Shown: positions 26,687 through 33,285 of the stretch, piece after piece
How positions within the stretch are numbered: the stretch's first letter is position 1
How the letters are laid out: each line of letters begins with the position of its first letter
Source: Microcoleus vaginatus HSN003
GTDB taxonomy: Bacteria > Cyanobacteriota > Cyanobacteriia > Cyanobacteriales > Microcoleaceae
Length of the DNA: 64,000 nt
Direction of reading: 5' to 3'
NCBI RefSeq assembly: GCF_022701255.1
Contig: NZ_CP031705.1
Span: forward strand, 5,332,001-5,396,000
Program-made: the position numbers and the translations under genes
Notes under the pieces: generated by a model
Seen by the model: only the letters and a program-made list of their open reading frames with translations
Database searches by the model: none
What the model was told of the DNA's origin: nothing

Positions 26687-26902
26687 TCAGTCTGTTTCCT
26701 CAGTTTTGGCCCTCGTCTTGACGCGCTGCGGCTTTGGCTCTAAAACGGGTTCGTTTTCCTGTAACCAAGTTTCGATGTACTCCAACAGAACCTCATTCAT
26801 GCTGAGGCTACGCATGGCGCAAGATGCTTTGAACTTGGCTCTTGTCTCTTCAGGTAGATAGATTTTTACGGACACAGTTTTACTTGTAGTCAAAGTTTCC
26901 AT
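26687..26902 (-). CDS. Ribbon-helix-helix DNA-binding protein (71 aa)
   Basis: The 71-residue protein has a beta-strand KTVSVKIYLPEETRAKF followed by two helices (ASCAMRSLSMNEVLLEYIET), the CopG/Arc/ParG pattern, then a flexible Pro/Lys/Arg tail ending EETD. Such proteins bind DNA as dimers and repress their own operon, often with a toxin or partition partner. The upstream region contains three imperfect palindromes that could be its operators. Genes downstream are small and unidentified, so a toxin-antitoxin or plasmid-relic role is possible and unproven. Confidence 0.75.
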   Translation of the reverse strand: METLTTSKTVSVKIYLPEETRAKFKASCAMRSLSMNEVLLEYIETWLQENEPVLEPKPQRVKTRAKTEETD

Positions 26903-26918
26903 ATCGCTATATCGATTT

Positions 26919-27022
26919 GTCTATGTGTCTAGCCTGACACACAGACGCGCGATCGGATAGGATCCCTTGTCGATATAAGGACTTATCGTTTTGTCCCTAT
27001 GTCGATATAATAACAGACATAG
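26919..27022 (-). promoter_or_regulatory. Cluster of palindromes upstream of the RHH gene
   Basis: Three inverted repeats in 104 bases: GTCTATGTGTC / GACACACAGAC (26919-26946, one mismatch), a CGATATAAG / CTTATCG near-palindrome around 26971-26988, and CTATGTC / GACATAG (26997-27022). The word GTCGATATAA occurs twice. They lie where an autorepressor operator would be. Confidence 0.5.
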
Positions 27023-27090
27023 CCAAAAAAATGACAACCGCGCCGAGTTAAACGGCATTGCCGTTTCCATACATTTTGCAAAAAAAATGC

Positions 27091-27119
27091 TTGACATTCC
27101 TACCAGTGTGTGCTAATTT
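27091..27119 (+). promoter_or_regulatory. Sigma-70 type promoter of the aroF leader
   Basis: TTGACA (27091-27096), a 17-base spacer, then TGCTAATTT with TAATTT at 27114-27119 and an extended-minus-10 TG. Transcription would start near 27126, about 40 bases before the first leader peptide and 360 bases before aroF. Confidence 0.75.
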
Positions 27120-27164
27120 ATCGAGTAGTATTGTGTTTAATCCACAAATCGCAGCACCTCAACT

Positions 27165-27221
27165 ATGTTCACAGCCAACAGCTATTTTTATTTTTGGTAC
27201 AGCCAAGTTCGCCCGGAGTGA
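27165..27221 (+). CDS. Leader peptide 1 of the aroF attenuator (18 aa)
   Basis: Translation is MFTANSYFYFWYSQVRPE with TGA at 27219-27221. Residues 7-12 are six consecutive aromatic residues (Tyr-Phe-Tyr-Phe-Trp-Tyr, 27183-27200), seven aromatics in 18. This composition has no role except as a translational sensor of Phe, Tyr and Trp tRNA charging. The last codons (GTT CGC CCG GA) form the 5' arm of a strong hairpin that competes with the following terminator. No strong Shine-Dalgarno is visible, which is not rare in cyanobacteria. Confidence 0.82.
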   Translation: MFTANSYFYFWYSQVRPE

Positions 27222-27253
27222 ATTGGCAATTCACTGTGAACATCCGGGCGAAC
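27207..27253 (+). promoter_or_regulatory. Antiterminator hairpin 1
   Basis: Arms GTTCGCCCGGA (27207-27217) and TCCGGGCGAAC (27243-27253) pair perfectly over 11 bp, enclosing a further palindrome AGTGAATTGGCAATTCACT. The 3' arm takes the first three bases of the terminator stem. A ribosome that reaches the leader stop codon (27219-27221) would cover the 5' arm; one stalled at 27183-27200 would largely leave it free. Confidence 0.7.
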
Positions 27254-27283
27254 CGCAGATTAACACCTGCGGTTTTGTTTTTT
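27251..27283 (+). terminator. Attenuator terminator 1
   Basis: AACCGCAG (27251-27258) pairs with CTGCGGTT (27267-27274), an 8-bp perfect stem with an 8-base loop, followed by TTTTGTTTTTT. A good intrinsic terminator on the + strand, placed 30 bases after the leader 1 stop codon and 200 bases before aroF. Confidence 0.85.
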
Positions 27284-27328
27284 CTACTTCTTTTCCCAAC
27301 AACCAATCCAGTACAAGCGAAAACAGCA

Positions 27329-27391
27329 ATGACATTATTCAGTAACTGGTACGACAGCTTTTATTTTTGGCCCAACAAAAGTTCTGGGTAA
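27329..27391 (+). CDS. Leader peptide 2 of the aroF attenuator (20 aa)
   Basis: Translation is MTLFSNWYDSFYFWPNKSSG with TAA at 27389-27391. Aromatics are F4, W7, Y8, F11, Y12, F13 and W14, seven in 20. As with leader 1, Trp, Tyr and Phe are all represented. The codons AGT TCT GGG T at the end are the 5' arm of antiterminator 2. It is independent of leader 1 in sequence but has the same layout, suggesting an ancient duplication or convergent stacking. Confidence 0.82.
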   Translation: MTLFSNWYDSFYFWPNKSSG

Positions 27392-27426
27392 ATTGTCGCG
27401 CTGTCTTTTCGCACCAACCCGGAACT
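27380..27426 (+). promoter_or_regulatory. Antiterminator pairing 2
   Basis: AGTTCTGGGT (27380-27389) can pair with ACCCGGAACT (27417-27426) over ten positions including one G-U. It is nearly identical to the terminator's own 3' arm (AGTTCCGGGT, 27433-27442), so the two structures are strictly exclusive. Its 5' arm is covered when a ribosome sits on the leader 2 stop codon and exposed when it stalls at 27359-27370. Confidence 0.82.
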
Positions 27427-27447
27427 CCTAAAAGTTCCGGGTTTTTT
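27416..27447 (+). terminator. Attenuator terminator 2
   Basis: AACCCGGAACT (27416-27426), six-base loop, AGTTCCGGGTT (27433-27443), then a T-run to 27447. A perfect 11-bp stem. It ends 40 bases before the aroF start codon. Confidence 0.92.
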
Positions 27448-27487
27448 GTTGTCAACCACCCACTTAAAATTCCAGGAAAATACCCTC

Positions 27488-28348
27488 ATGTTAGAAGCCA
27501 AACTCGTAACCAAATCTCATCCCGAACACCAAACAATTGTCAAACTCTCAGAAACAGTCTCAGTCGGCGGCACAGAATTATTAATCATCGGTGGCCCCTG
27601 TACCGTCGAAAGTTCCGCACAAATGGAAACAGTCGCCCGCCAACTATCTGCCGCCTCCGTGCAAGCTTTGCGAGGCGGAGTCTACAAACCCCGCACATCT
27701 CCATATTCTTTCCAAGGCATGGGAATTGAGGGACTGGAAATTTTAGCCGATGTCAGCCGCCGTTACGGTTTACCCGTGGTGACAGAGGTAATGTCGATCG
27801 CCCAAATCGAGCCAGTTGTCACCTATGCTGATATGCTGCAACTAGGCAGTCGCAATATGCAAAACTTCGAGTTACTAAAGGCGATCGGTCAAGCCGGAAA
27901 ACCAGTCCTACTAAAACGCGGCTTATCAGCCACAATCGAAGAATTTGTGATGGCCGCCGAATACATTCTCAGTCACGGAAATCCTCATGTAGTTCTCTGC
28001 GAAAGAGGCATCCGCAGCTTCGACAATTACACTCGCAACGTATTAGATTTAGGTGCAGTCGTAGCGCTGAAACAGTTAACTCATTTGCCAGTAATTGTAG
28101 ACCCTTCTCACGCCGTCGGCAAGCGAGAATTAGTCGCACCACTAGCCAAAGCAGCAGTTGCTTGCGGTGCAGACGGATTAATTATTGAGTGTCACCCGCA
28201 ACCCGAAAAATCGGTTTCTGACGCGCGGCAAGCTCTTTCTTTGCCAGATATGGTAGATTTAGTTGCGAGTTTGCGCCCTGTAGCCGCCGCCGTTGGGCGG
28301 CGCATACCGGATACTAATTTACCTTCCAAACTATTAAGTTTGAAGTAA
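27488..28348 (+). CDS. aroF: 3-deoxy-7-phosphoheptulonate (DAHP) synthase, type I-beta
   Basis: A 286-residue DAHP synthase that condenses phosphoenolpyruvate with erythrose 4-phosphate, the first step to Phe, Tyr and Trp. KDO8P-synthase-like motifs are visible: GGPCTVES, GGVYKPRTSPYSFQGMG, VTEVMS, LKRGLSATIEEF, CERGIRSFDNYTRN, VDPSHAVGKRE and IIECHPQPEKS. It contains only about 35 residues before the barrel, so the N-terminal ferredoxin-like regulatory domain of the Thermotoga enzyme and the chorismate-mutase fusion of Bacillus are both missing. Feedback inhibition is therefore unlikely by those routes. ATG at 27488 follows AGGAAAA; an in-frame ATG at 27446 lies in the terminator and is rejected. 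Control appears to be by the tandem attenuators upstream. Confidence 0.95.
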   Translation: MLEAKLVTKSHPEHQTIVKLSETVSVGGTELLIIGGPCTVESSAQMETVARQLSAASVQALRGGVYKPRTSPYSFQGMGIEGLEILADVSRRYGLPVVTEVMSIAQIEPVVTYADMLQLGSRNMQNFELLKAIGQAGKPVLLKRGLSATIEEFVMAAEYILSHGNPHVVLCERGIRSFDNYTRNVLDLGAVVALKQLTHLPVIVDPSHAVGKRELVAPLAKAAVACGADGLIIECHPQPEKSVSDARQALSLPDMVDLVASLRPVAAAVGRRIPDTNLPSKLLSLK

Positions 28349-28353
28349 TATTA

Positions 28354-29236
28354 TTAGGACTAATGCCAACGGTCACAACTACCCATTAACTCTTAGGTAC
28401 GTAGTTGCGCTTCAGCGCTCTTCCCCGGAGCCTCTCATATTTGTAAAAACACTTCTTCTGGCTCCTTCTTTCTTCCTTCTGACTCTTTCCTCCTGGCAGG
28501 TACGTAGTTGCGCTTCAGCGCTCTTCCCGGAAGCATCTCATAGTTGTAAAAACACTTCTTCTGGCTCCTTCTTTCTTCCTTCTGACTCTTTCCTCCTGGC
28601 AGGTACGTAGTTGCGCTTCAGCGCTCTTCCCGGAAGCATCTCATAGTTGTAAAAACACTTCTTCTGGCTCCTTCTTTCTTCCTTCTAACTCTTTCCTCCT
28701 GGCAGGTACGTAGTTGCGCTTCAGCGCTCTTCCCCGGAGCCTCTCATATTTGTAAAAACACTTCTTCTGGCTCCTTCTTTCTTCCTTCTGACTCTTTCCT
28801 CCTGGCAGGTACGTAGTTGCGCTTCAGCGCTCTTCCCCGGAGCATCTCATAGTTGTAAAAACACTTCTTCTGGCTCCTTCTTTCTTCCTTCTGACTCTTT
28901 CCTCCTGGCAGGTACGTAGTTGCGCTTCAGCGCTCTTCCCCGGAGCATCTCATAGTTGTAAAAACCCTTCTTCTGGCTCCTTCTTCCTTCCTCCTGACTC
29001 TTTCCTCCTGGCAGGTACGTAGTTGCGCTTCAGCGCTCTTCCCGGAAGCATCTCATATTTGTAAAAACACTTATTCTGGCTCCTTCTTTCTTCCTTCTGA
29101 CTCTTTCCTCCTGACTCCTAACTCCAATTTTGGGCTTAGCTGCTTTCATTGAGATGCTCGCGCTCTTTCCTAAGCTAAGAGCGCTGAAGCGCAACTACAT
29201 ACCTTTGTTTAATCTGCCCGTTGGCATTAGTCCTAA
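28354..29236. mobile_element. 883-bp composite element with perfect 19-bp terminal inverted repeats
   Basis: Left end TTAGGACTAATGCCAACGG (28354-28372) is exactly inverted at 29218-29236. Inside, a second shell GGTACGTAGTTGCGCTTCAG (from 28396) is inverted at about 29176-29203, and a third, GAGCATCTCA, pairs with TGAGATGCTC near 29149-29159. No transposase is encoded. It is a MITE-like nest of palindromic elements in the gap after aroF. No gene is seen in the whole stretch 28349-29523. Confidence 0.85.
28396..29118. repeat. 103-bp tandem repeat, 7 copies
   Basis: The anchor TACGTAGTTGCGCTTCAGCG begins at 28398, 28501, 28604, 28707, 28810, 28913 and 29016, a constant 103-bp spacing. Each unit continues with AGCATCTCATAGTTGTAAAA and a pyrimidine-rich CTTCTTTCTTCCTTCTGACT segment. 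Copies differ by only a few bases, indicating recent amplification. Confidence 0.96.
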
Positions 29237-29271
29237 ATGTATAACTTTTAACGTCAAACTCTCAAGTCGGT

Positions 29272-29405
29272 TTTAACTGAAATATTGCACCATTCTCAAT
29301 TACTTGTTTAGGAACAGGCAAGATGCCTGTTCCACAAGAAAACTCATTCTTTGTGGAACGGGCCGGAGAGCCCGTTCTTGAGAAGGGTGCAAGATGTGAG
29401 TTTGA
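29272..29405. repeat. Palindromic element, GCACCATTCTC...GAGAAGGGTGC type
   Basis: ATTGCACCATTCTCAATTAC, then GGAACAGGCAAGATGCCTGT with its inverse, then a GGGCCGGAGAGCCCG hairpin and CTTGAGAAGGGTGCAAGATG. Same family as at 15.5, 40.2 and 58.8 kb. Confidence 0.85.
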
Positions 29406-29523
29406 AGCGAATTGAGCTTTGATGCAGGGTTTAAACCACTGGCAGAATCGGCGAAAGCGCGTGTTTCACGAATTTAGATTACAATAAAAAATAATACTGT
29501 CATCTACGAAATTTTGCTGAATT

Positions 29524-29721
29524 ATGGCAATACTACTTAACGTTCCCTCGATCGTCTGTTCCGGCTGCGGCGATACAATTACCAAAGCCATCAAAACTGT
29601 TGACTCCGAGGCTTCTGTCAATGTGGATGTCGCAGCTAAGACTGTTACGGTTGAGGCTCAAGCTTCTGAAGAATCAATTAAACAGGCGGTTGTGGTGACA
29701 GGCCATACCGTCAAAGATTAA
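29524..29721 (+). CDS. Heavy-metal-associated (HMA) domain protein, metallochaperone-like
   Basis: A 65-residue ferredoxin-like HMA domain. The metal site is C12-S-G-C15 in VPSIVCSGCGDTITKAIKTV; then VNVDVAAKTVTVEAQASEES and GHTVKD complete the beta-alpha-beta-beta-alpha-beta fold. Family members carry Cu(I), or in some cases Zn(II), to P-type ATPases; no ATPase gene is in this window. Its neighbour smtB is convergent and metal-responsive, which fits a metal-handling island. The ATG at 29524 is the only start; the family's usual length is about 64-70 residues. Confidence 0.9.
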   Translation: MAILLNVPSIVCSGCGDTITKAIKTVDSEASVNVDVAAKTVTVEAQASEESIKQAVVVTGHTVKD

Positions 29722-29842
29722 TATCTAGTTAGGTGGGGGCGGGTTTACGAGATTATTGGTCTTAAACCGAGATTATTGGTAAAAGCCGCCCCTACAAAAT
29801 TTTAAATCCATTACCAATGCCCACTGCCCCAGGCCCAAAAGC

Positions 29843-30286
29843 TTAATCGGCTTCGTCTAAGTGTTCGGCGACTGCTTGGTAAAGTTCAAAAACGTGGCGA
29901 TCGAGTAAACTATAAAAAACTTGTCTCCCAACCTTGCGGTAACTTACCAACCGCATCGCCCGCAATGCCCGCAACTGATGCGATACTGCTGACTCGCTCA
30001 TACTCAACGCCGCAGCCAAGTCACACACGCACAGTTCTTGTTTTGCCAATACAGATAGCAGCCGCAGGCGGTTGGCATCTCCCAACAGACTAAAAAACTC
30101 AGCCATCCGCTGGGCTTTTGCCGTGTTGAGAACTTGTGTTTGGATTTCGCCGGCTCGCCAACTGTCAACTAAGTGCGGTCGATCGCACGTTGGTGTATCC
30201 TTTTGTTCGTGAGACTGACTTATCGCTCCATTAACAGCAGAGTTGGGTGACATCTTTTCCCGGCTAGTTTTAATTCTCATTTTCAT
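29843..30286 (-). CDS. smtB: ArsR/SmtB-family metal-sensing repressor
   Basis: A 147-residue winged-helix repressor. AEFFSLLGDANRLRLLSVLA, ELCVCDLAAALSMSESAVSH and QLRALRAMRLVSYRKVGRQV match SmtB closely. The alpha-5 zinc site residues are present as D-x-H ... H-x-x-E in LDRHVFELYQAVAEHLDE. The alpha-3N Cys/Asp pair is also present in ELCVCD. Zinc binding should release it from DNA. It is divergent from the metallothionein gene smtA across a 113-bp interval holding a perfect palindrome, exactly as in Synechococcus PCC 7942. The N-terminus has about 40 residues more than PCC 7942 SmtB; a downstream start (ATG for MSPNS) is possible. Confidence 0.93.
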   Translation of the reverse strand: MKMRIKTSREKMSPNSAVNGAISQSHEQKDTPTCDRPHLVDSWRAGEIQTQVLNTAKAQRMAEFFSLLGDANRLRLLSVLAKQELCVCDLAAALSMSESAVSHQLRALRAMRLVSYRKVGRQVFYSLLDRHVFELYQAVAEHLDEAD

Positions 30287-30335
30287 TTTAGTGCGATCGA
30301 CAAACCTTTTGTAACAAAACTTTTACATTCCCTTG

Positions 30336-30367
30336 ACTAATATCTGAATATATGTTCAGATATTAGT
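30336..30367. promoter_or_regulatory. SmtB operator overlapping the smtA promoter
   Basis: ACTAATATCTGAA (30336-30348) and TTCAGATATTAGT (30355-30367) form a perfect 13-bp inverted repeat with a 6-base centre. It matches the 12-2-12 type SmtB/ZiaR operators. TTGACT (30333-30338) overlaps its left edge as a possible minus-35. Confidence 0.9.
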
Positions 30368-30399
30368 AGAGACAAACAACCCCACCAGGAGAATTTAAA

Positions 30400-30567
30400 A
30401 TGACTACCGCCACCCAAACAAAATGTGCCTGTCCTTCATGCTCGTGCGTTGTCAACGTCAGTGAAGCCATTGAAAAAGAGGGCAAAACCTACTGTTCCAG
30501 TGCTTGCGCTGACGGCCACCCCAACGGCAGCGGCTGCGGCCACACCGGCTGCGAATGCCACAAATAA
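30400..30567 (+). CDS. smtA: Bacterial metallothionein SmtA (55 aa)
   Basis: This 55-residue protein binds zinc and other soft metals in a Cys/His cluster. Translation begins MTTATQTKCACPSCSCVVNV and continues SEAIEKEGKTYCSSACADGH, ending GCGHTGCECHK. There are nine or so Cys with His 40, 49 and 54, the SmtA pattern. AGGAG lies about nine bases before ATG at 30400. It is controlled by the divergent smtB through the palindrome between them. A clean intrinsic terminator follows 50 bases after the stop. Confidence 0.95.
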   Translation: MTTATQTKCACPSCSCVVNVSEAIEKEGKTYCSSACADGHPNGSGCGHTGCECHK

Positions 30568-30616
30568 ATATTTGGCTTCAAAAAAGATTAATCAACCACT
30601 CTAAAATATATCGAAA

Positions 30617-30648
30617 GGGAGATGCGAACAGCGCATTTCCCCTTTTTT
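30617..30648 (+). terminator. Intrinsic terminator of smtA
   Basis: GGGAGATGCG (30617-30626), loop AACAG, CGCATTTCCC (30632-30641, one G-U), then C and six T. Confidence 0.85.
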
Positions 30649-30854
30649 GCTTTTAGGTTAAAGAAAAGTTAAAATAAAGCTAAATTAAGGTTAAAATTGC
30701 ATTAATAAACTCAATACCGAGCGAAAAAGCACAATTGCTACTTACGCCATACAATAGAAGCAAGTTAGCGCCGCGATACTGAGTACCAATAGTGCTATTA
30801 AAAACAGAGACCGAACCAAAAGCTGAATACCAAAAGTTTAATTAGGAGGGGGCA

Positions 30855-31115
30855 ATGAAAGAGCGGGAAGATTTTTTACATCCTCGCAATCGCTACTACG
30901 GTGATTTCACGCCAGAAAACTTGGCGTTTAATGCCAACTTGCAGGAGTTTGCTCAAAAAATAACTTATATTTGCTCGCTGGAAACAGGGGGAAAAATTAG
31001 CGCTGAGAAAGCCTATAAAGATATTAAGATGCTTTGGAAAAACTTAAAATCCTCTAAGAAGCAATTGGGAATTGGCCAAAAACCCCCCAGTACCGAGGAG
31101 CCAAATTCACCTTAA
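30855..31115 (+). CDS. DUF7219-type small cyanobacterial protein (86 aa)
   Basis: MKEREDFLHPRNRYYGDFTP then ENLAFNANLQEFAQKITYIC and SAEKAYKDIKMLWKNLKSSK. A compact soluble helical protein conserved in cyanobacteria and annotated as DUF7219 in my recollection; function is unknown. GGAGGGGGC directly precedes the ATG at 30855. It is not obviously in an operon; the smtA terminator separates it from the metallothionein gene. Confidence 0.78.
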   Translation: MKEREDFLHPRNRYYGDFTPENLAFNANLQEFAQKITYICSLETGGKISAEKAYKDIKMLWKNLKSSKKQLGIGQKPPSTEEPNSP

Positions 31116-31236
31116 AGTCATCGCAGCAAACGCAGCGTTTGCAATCGAAAACCCCTGCGATTGCGAGCGCTGCTTTTTGCTGCGTAGCGAGCAAATATAA
31201 GGCAATACGCTTGGGTTAAAACTATTTATTCCTCGG

Positions 31237-31318
31237 AGATCCCCCTCGCATCCCCCTTAAGAAGGGGGACTTTGAGTAAGTTCTTGTCCCCCCCGGGAGG
31301 GGGGTGCCAGGGAGATCG
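31237..31318. repeat. Inverted repeat with CCCCCTT/AAGGGGG hairpins
   Basis: GATCCCCCTCGCATCCCCCT and its near inverse (GAGGGGGGTGCCAGGGAGATC) enclose a TTAAGAAGGGGGACTTTGAG hairpin. The same element is found at about 39.39-39.48 kb. It fills the gap between the DUF7219 gene and znuA. Confidence 0.8.
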
Positions 31319-31374
31319 AGCTTAACTGAACCGTATTGAAATGTAAAGTGCTTGCTAGGCGCACTTTAGGAAGT

Positions 31375-32457
31375 CTATGGTTTGGGATTTGGTGCAGTTT
31401 CTGCTGCAAAGGCAGTACAATTGCCACCGAGGCCAGAAATAATCGTGCAAGTATTAGTTGTCAGCATTCCCTGATATGTATCAGCACCAGTGCCGGGGCC
31501 GCCCAAGTCGTCGCTGTACAGTTCCTTGTCGGAAATTTTGACATTTGCCTCCCTCGCCACAGTCTCCATCAACTTCGGATTAGTTGTAATTTCGGCAAAA
31601 ATTGTCGGCACTCCTGCAGTCTTAATTTCTGAGGACAATTCGGCAATTCTTGCTGCGGTGGGCTGTTCCTCTGTCGTCACACCCTGCAAAGCTCCAGCAA
31701 TCTCCAAACCGTAAGCATCGGCATAGTAACTCAGAGCATCGTGAGTTGTTACTAACTTGCGTTTTTCTGCTGGAATAGTCGCAATCTGAGCTTTTATCCA
31801 AGTATCTACTTTTTGCAACTCATCTGTTAAGCTGGCTGCATTTTTTGTATAAAGTTGAACATTGCTGGGGGAAACTTTGATCAATTCATCGCGAATTGTT
31901 TCTACCATACCGATGCCATTTTCAGGGTTATGCCAAACATGAGGGTCAGGGACTGTTTCGCCTTCTGCAGGGGGTTTGTTTTCCGCTTCCTCTTCACCAT
32001 CTTCGTGCTCGTGTTCGCCCATCAGCGGTTTGGGAACGGCGAGTTCGTGGACGGCGATTTTGGGCGCGGAATTACTGCTGGATTTAATCAACTTAATAAT
32101 GCTGGGTTCGTGGTTGTAGCCACCGTATAAAATCAGATTTGCTGTTTCAATCGCTTTGCGGTCTTCCGGCTTGGTTTGATAGGCGTGAGGGTCGTCTCCC
32201 GGCTTGATCAGACAGGTGGTGTCGATCGAACTTTGAGCGATTTCTTTAGTTATGTTGCAGATAACGCCAGTCGTGGCCACGACTTTGGGCAAGTTGGCGG
32301 CCTGAATGGCTTGAGTTTGAGTTGCGGCGGGACTCGCTGGCACTCCATTACTTGCATTCTCTCCTCCACTGCATCCAACCAGCCCGCAGCCAATTGCCAA
32401 AACAGCCGTACCCCACAATCTGCGGGTTTTTCCAGCCAAGTTCTTTAACATTTTCAC
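31375..32457 (-). CDS. znuA: Zinc ABC transporter substrate-binding lipoprotein
   Basis: A 360-residue cluster A-I binding protein. The lipobox is GLVGCSG (Cys about 29). Metal ligands visible are H in DDPHAYQTKP, H in HVWHNPEN, H in VTTHDALSYYADAYG, and D in ELYSDDLGG. The third ligand is His, as in ZnuA; manganese-specific MntC has Glu there, so zinc is favoured. A short His/acid loop (GEHEHEDGEEE) sits before the second His, as in ZnuA. It is divergent from znuC across an 84-bp interval with a Zur-like palindrome. Confidence 0.92.
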   Translation of the reverse strand: MKMLKNLAGKTRRLWGTAVLAIGCGLVGCSGGENASNGVPASPAATQTQAIQAANLPKVVATTGVICNITKEIAQSSIDTTCLIKPGDDPHAYQTKPEDRKAIETANLILYGGYNHEPSIIKLIKSSSNSAPKIAVHELAVPKPLMGEHEHEDGEEEAENKPPAEGETVPDPHVWHNPENGIGMVETIRDELIKVSPSNVQLYTKNAASLTDELQKVDTWIKAQIATIPAEKRKLVTTHDALSYYADAYGLEIAGALQGVTTEEQPTAARIAELSSEIKTAGVPTIFAEITTNPKLMETVAREANVKISDKELYSDDLGGPGTGADTYQGMLTTNTCTIISGLGGNCTAFAAETAPNPKP

Positions 32458-32463
32458 TTTTGG

Positions 32464-32480
32464 AACGATAATCGTTATTG
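32464..32480. promoter_or_regulatory. Zur-like box between znuA and znuCB
   Basis: AACGATAATCGTTATTG; the core AACGAT-A-ATCGTT is a perfect palindrome and the GATAAT...TTAT pattern resembles the cyanobacterial Zur box TGATAATNATTATCA with some mismatches. It is placed just upstream of the znuA start and could serve both directions. Confidence 0.6.
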
Positions 32481-32541
32481 CTTTTTCGAGTTATCCTATT
32501 CTAGTAGCTACGAGCAAGAATCGTTCTCAAAATCTCGAATT

Positions 32542-33261
32542 ATGTTAGAAGTGCAAGACTTGGCGGTCAATTATCGCGGAATTTCGGCCCTCAACAGCGT
32601 GAATTTCCATTTAGAATCGGGGCAATTAACTGGCGTGTTGGGCCCCAACGGCGCGGGGAAAAGCACGATGGTGAAAGCGATGCTGGGATTGATACCCACC
32701 TGTCGGGGTTTGGTCAAATATCAGGGGCGGCTGCTGAAGGAACAGTTGTCGCGGGTGGCTTATGTGCCGCAGCGATCGCAAATTGACTGGGATTATCCGA
32801 TTACGGTGTGGAATGCGGTGATGATGGCGCGAACCGTTCAGACTGGTTGGTTTCGATCGCCCTCGAAGCAGTCCCAAGAATTGGTGAAAGCTGCTTTGCT
32901 GCGGGTAGGAATGTGGGATTTGCGCGATCGGCAAATTGGCGAACTGTCTGGTGGACAGCAACAGCGGATTTTCTTAGCAAGGTCGATCGCCCAACAAGCC
33001 GATTTATTCTTTTTCGACGAACCTTTTAACGCGATCGACAAAGCCACCGAAGAAATTATTTTTGATATTTTTGCCGAACTCAAAGCAGAAAATAAAACGT
33101 TGCTAGTAATCAGTCACGATTTAGGCGAAACTTTAAAACAGTACGACAATTTATTATTGCTAAATAAGCAGTTAATTGCAACTGGTACCTGCCGGGAAGT
33201 GCTTACCGCCGCCAATATTCAAAAAGCCTATGGATACGATTTAAGTTTAGTTTCTGCGTAA
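32542..33261 (+). CDS. znuC: Zinc ABC transporter ATP-binding protein
   Basis: A 239-residue ATPase with Walker A GPNGAGKST, Q-loop VAYVPQRSQIDWDYPITVWN (typical of the Mn/Zn family), signature LSGGQQQR, Walker B LFFFDEPF and H-loop VISHD. Together with the znuB permease it imports metal delivered by ZnuA. ATG at 32542. The permease gene follows after an unusual 320-bp gap filled by eight 32-bp repeats; there is no obvious promoter of its own for znuB. Confidence 0.94.
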   Translation: MLEVQDLAVNYRGISALNSVNFHLESGQLTGVLGPNGAGKSTMVKAMLGLIPTCRGLVKYQGRLLKEQLSRVAYVPQRSQIDWDYPITVWNAVMMARTVQTGWFRSPSKQSQELVKAALLRVGMWDLRDRQIGELSGGQQQRIFLARSIAQQADLFFFDEPFNAIDKATEEIIFDIFAELKAENKTLLVISHDLGETLKQYDNLLLLNKQLIATGTCREVLTAANIQKAYGYDLSLVSA

Positions 33262-33285
33262 GCAAAAAAAGATTTATCTTTAAAA

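Noticed and set aside
28396..29118. Possible CRISPR or coding repeat (103-bp period)
   Set aside because: No variable spacer segments and stops in all frames; best explained as tandem amplification of a palindromic element.
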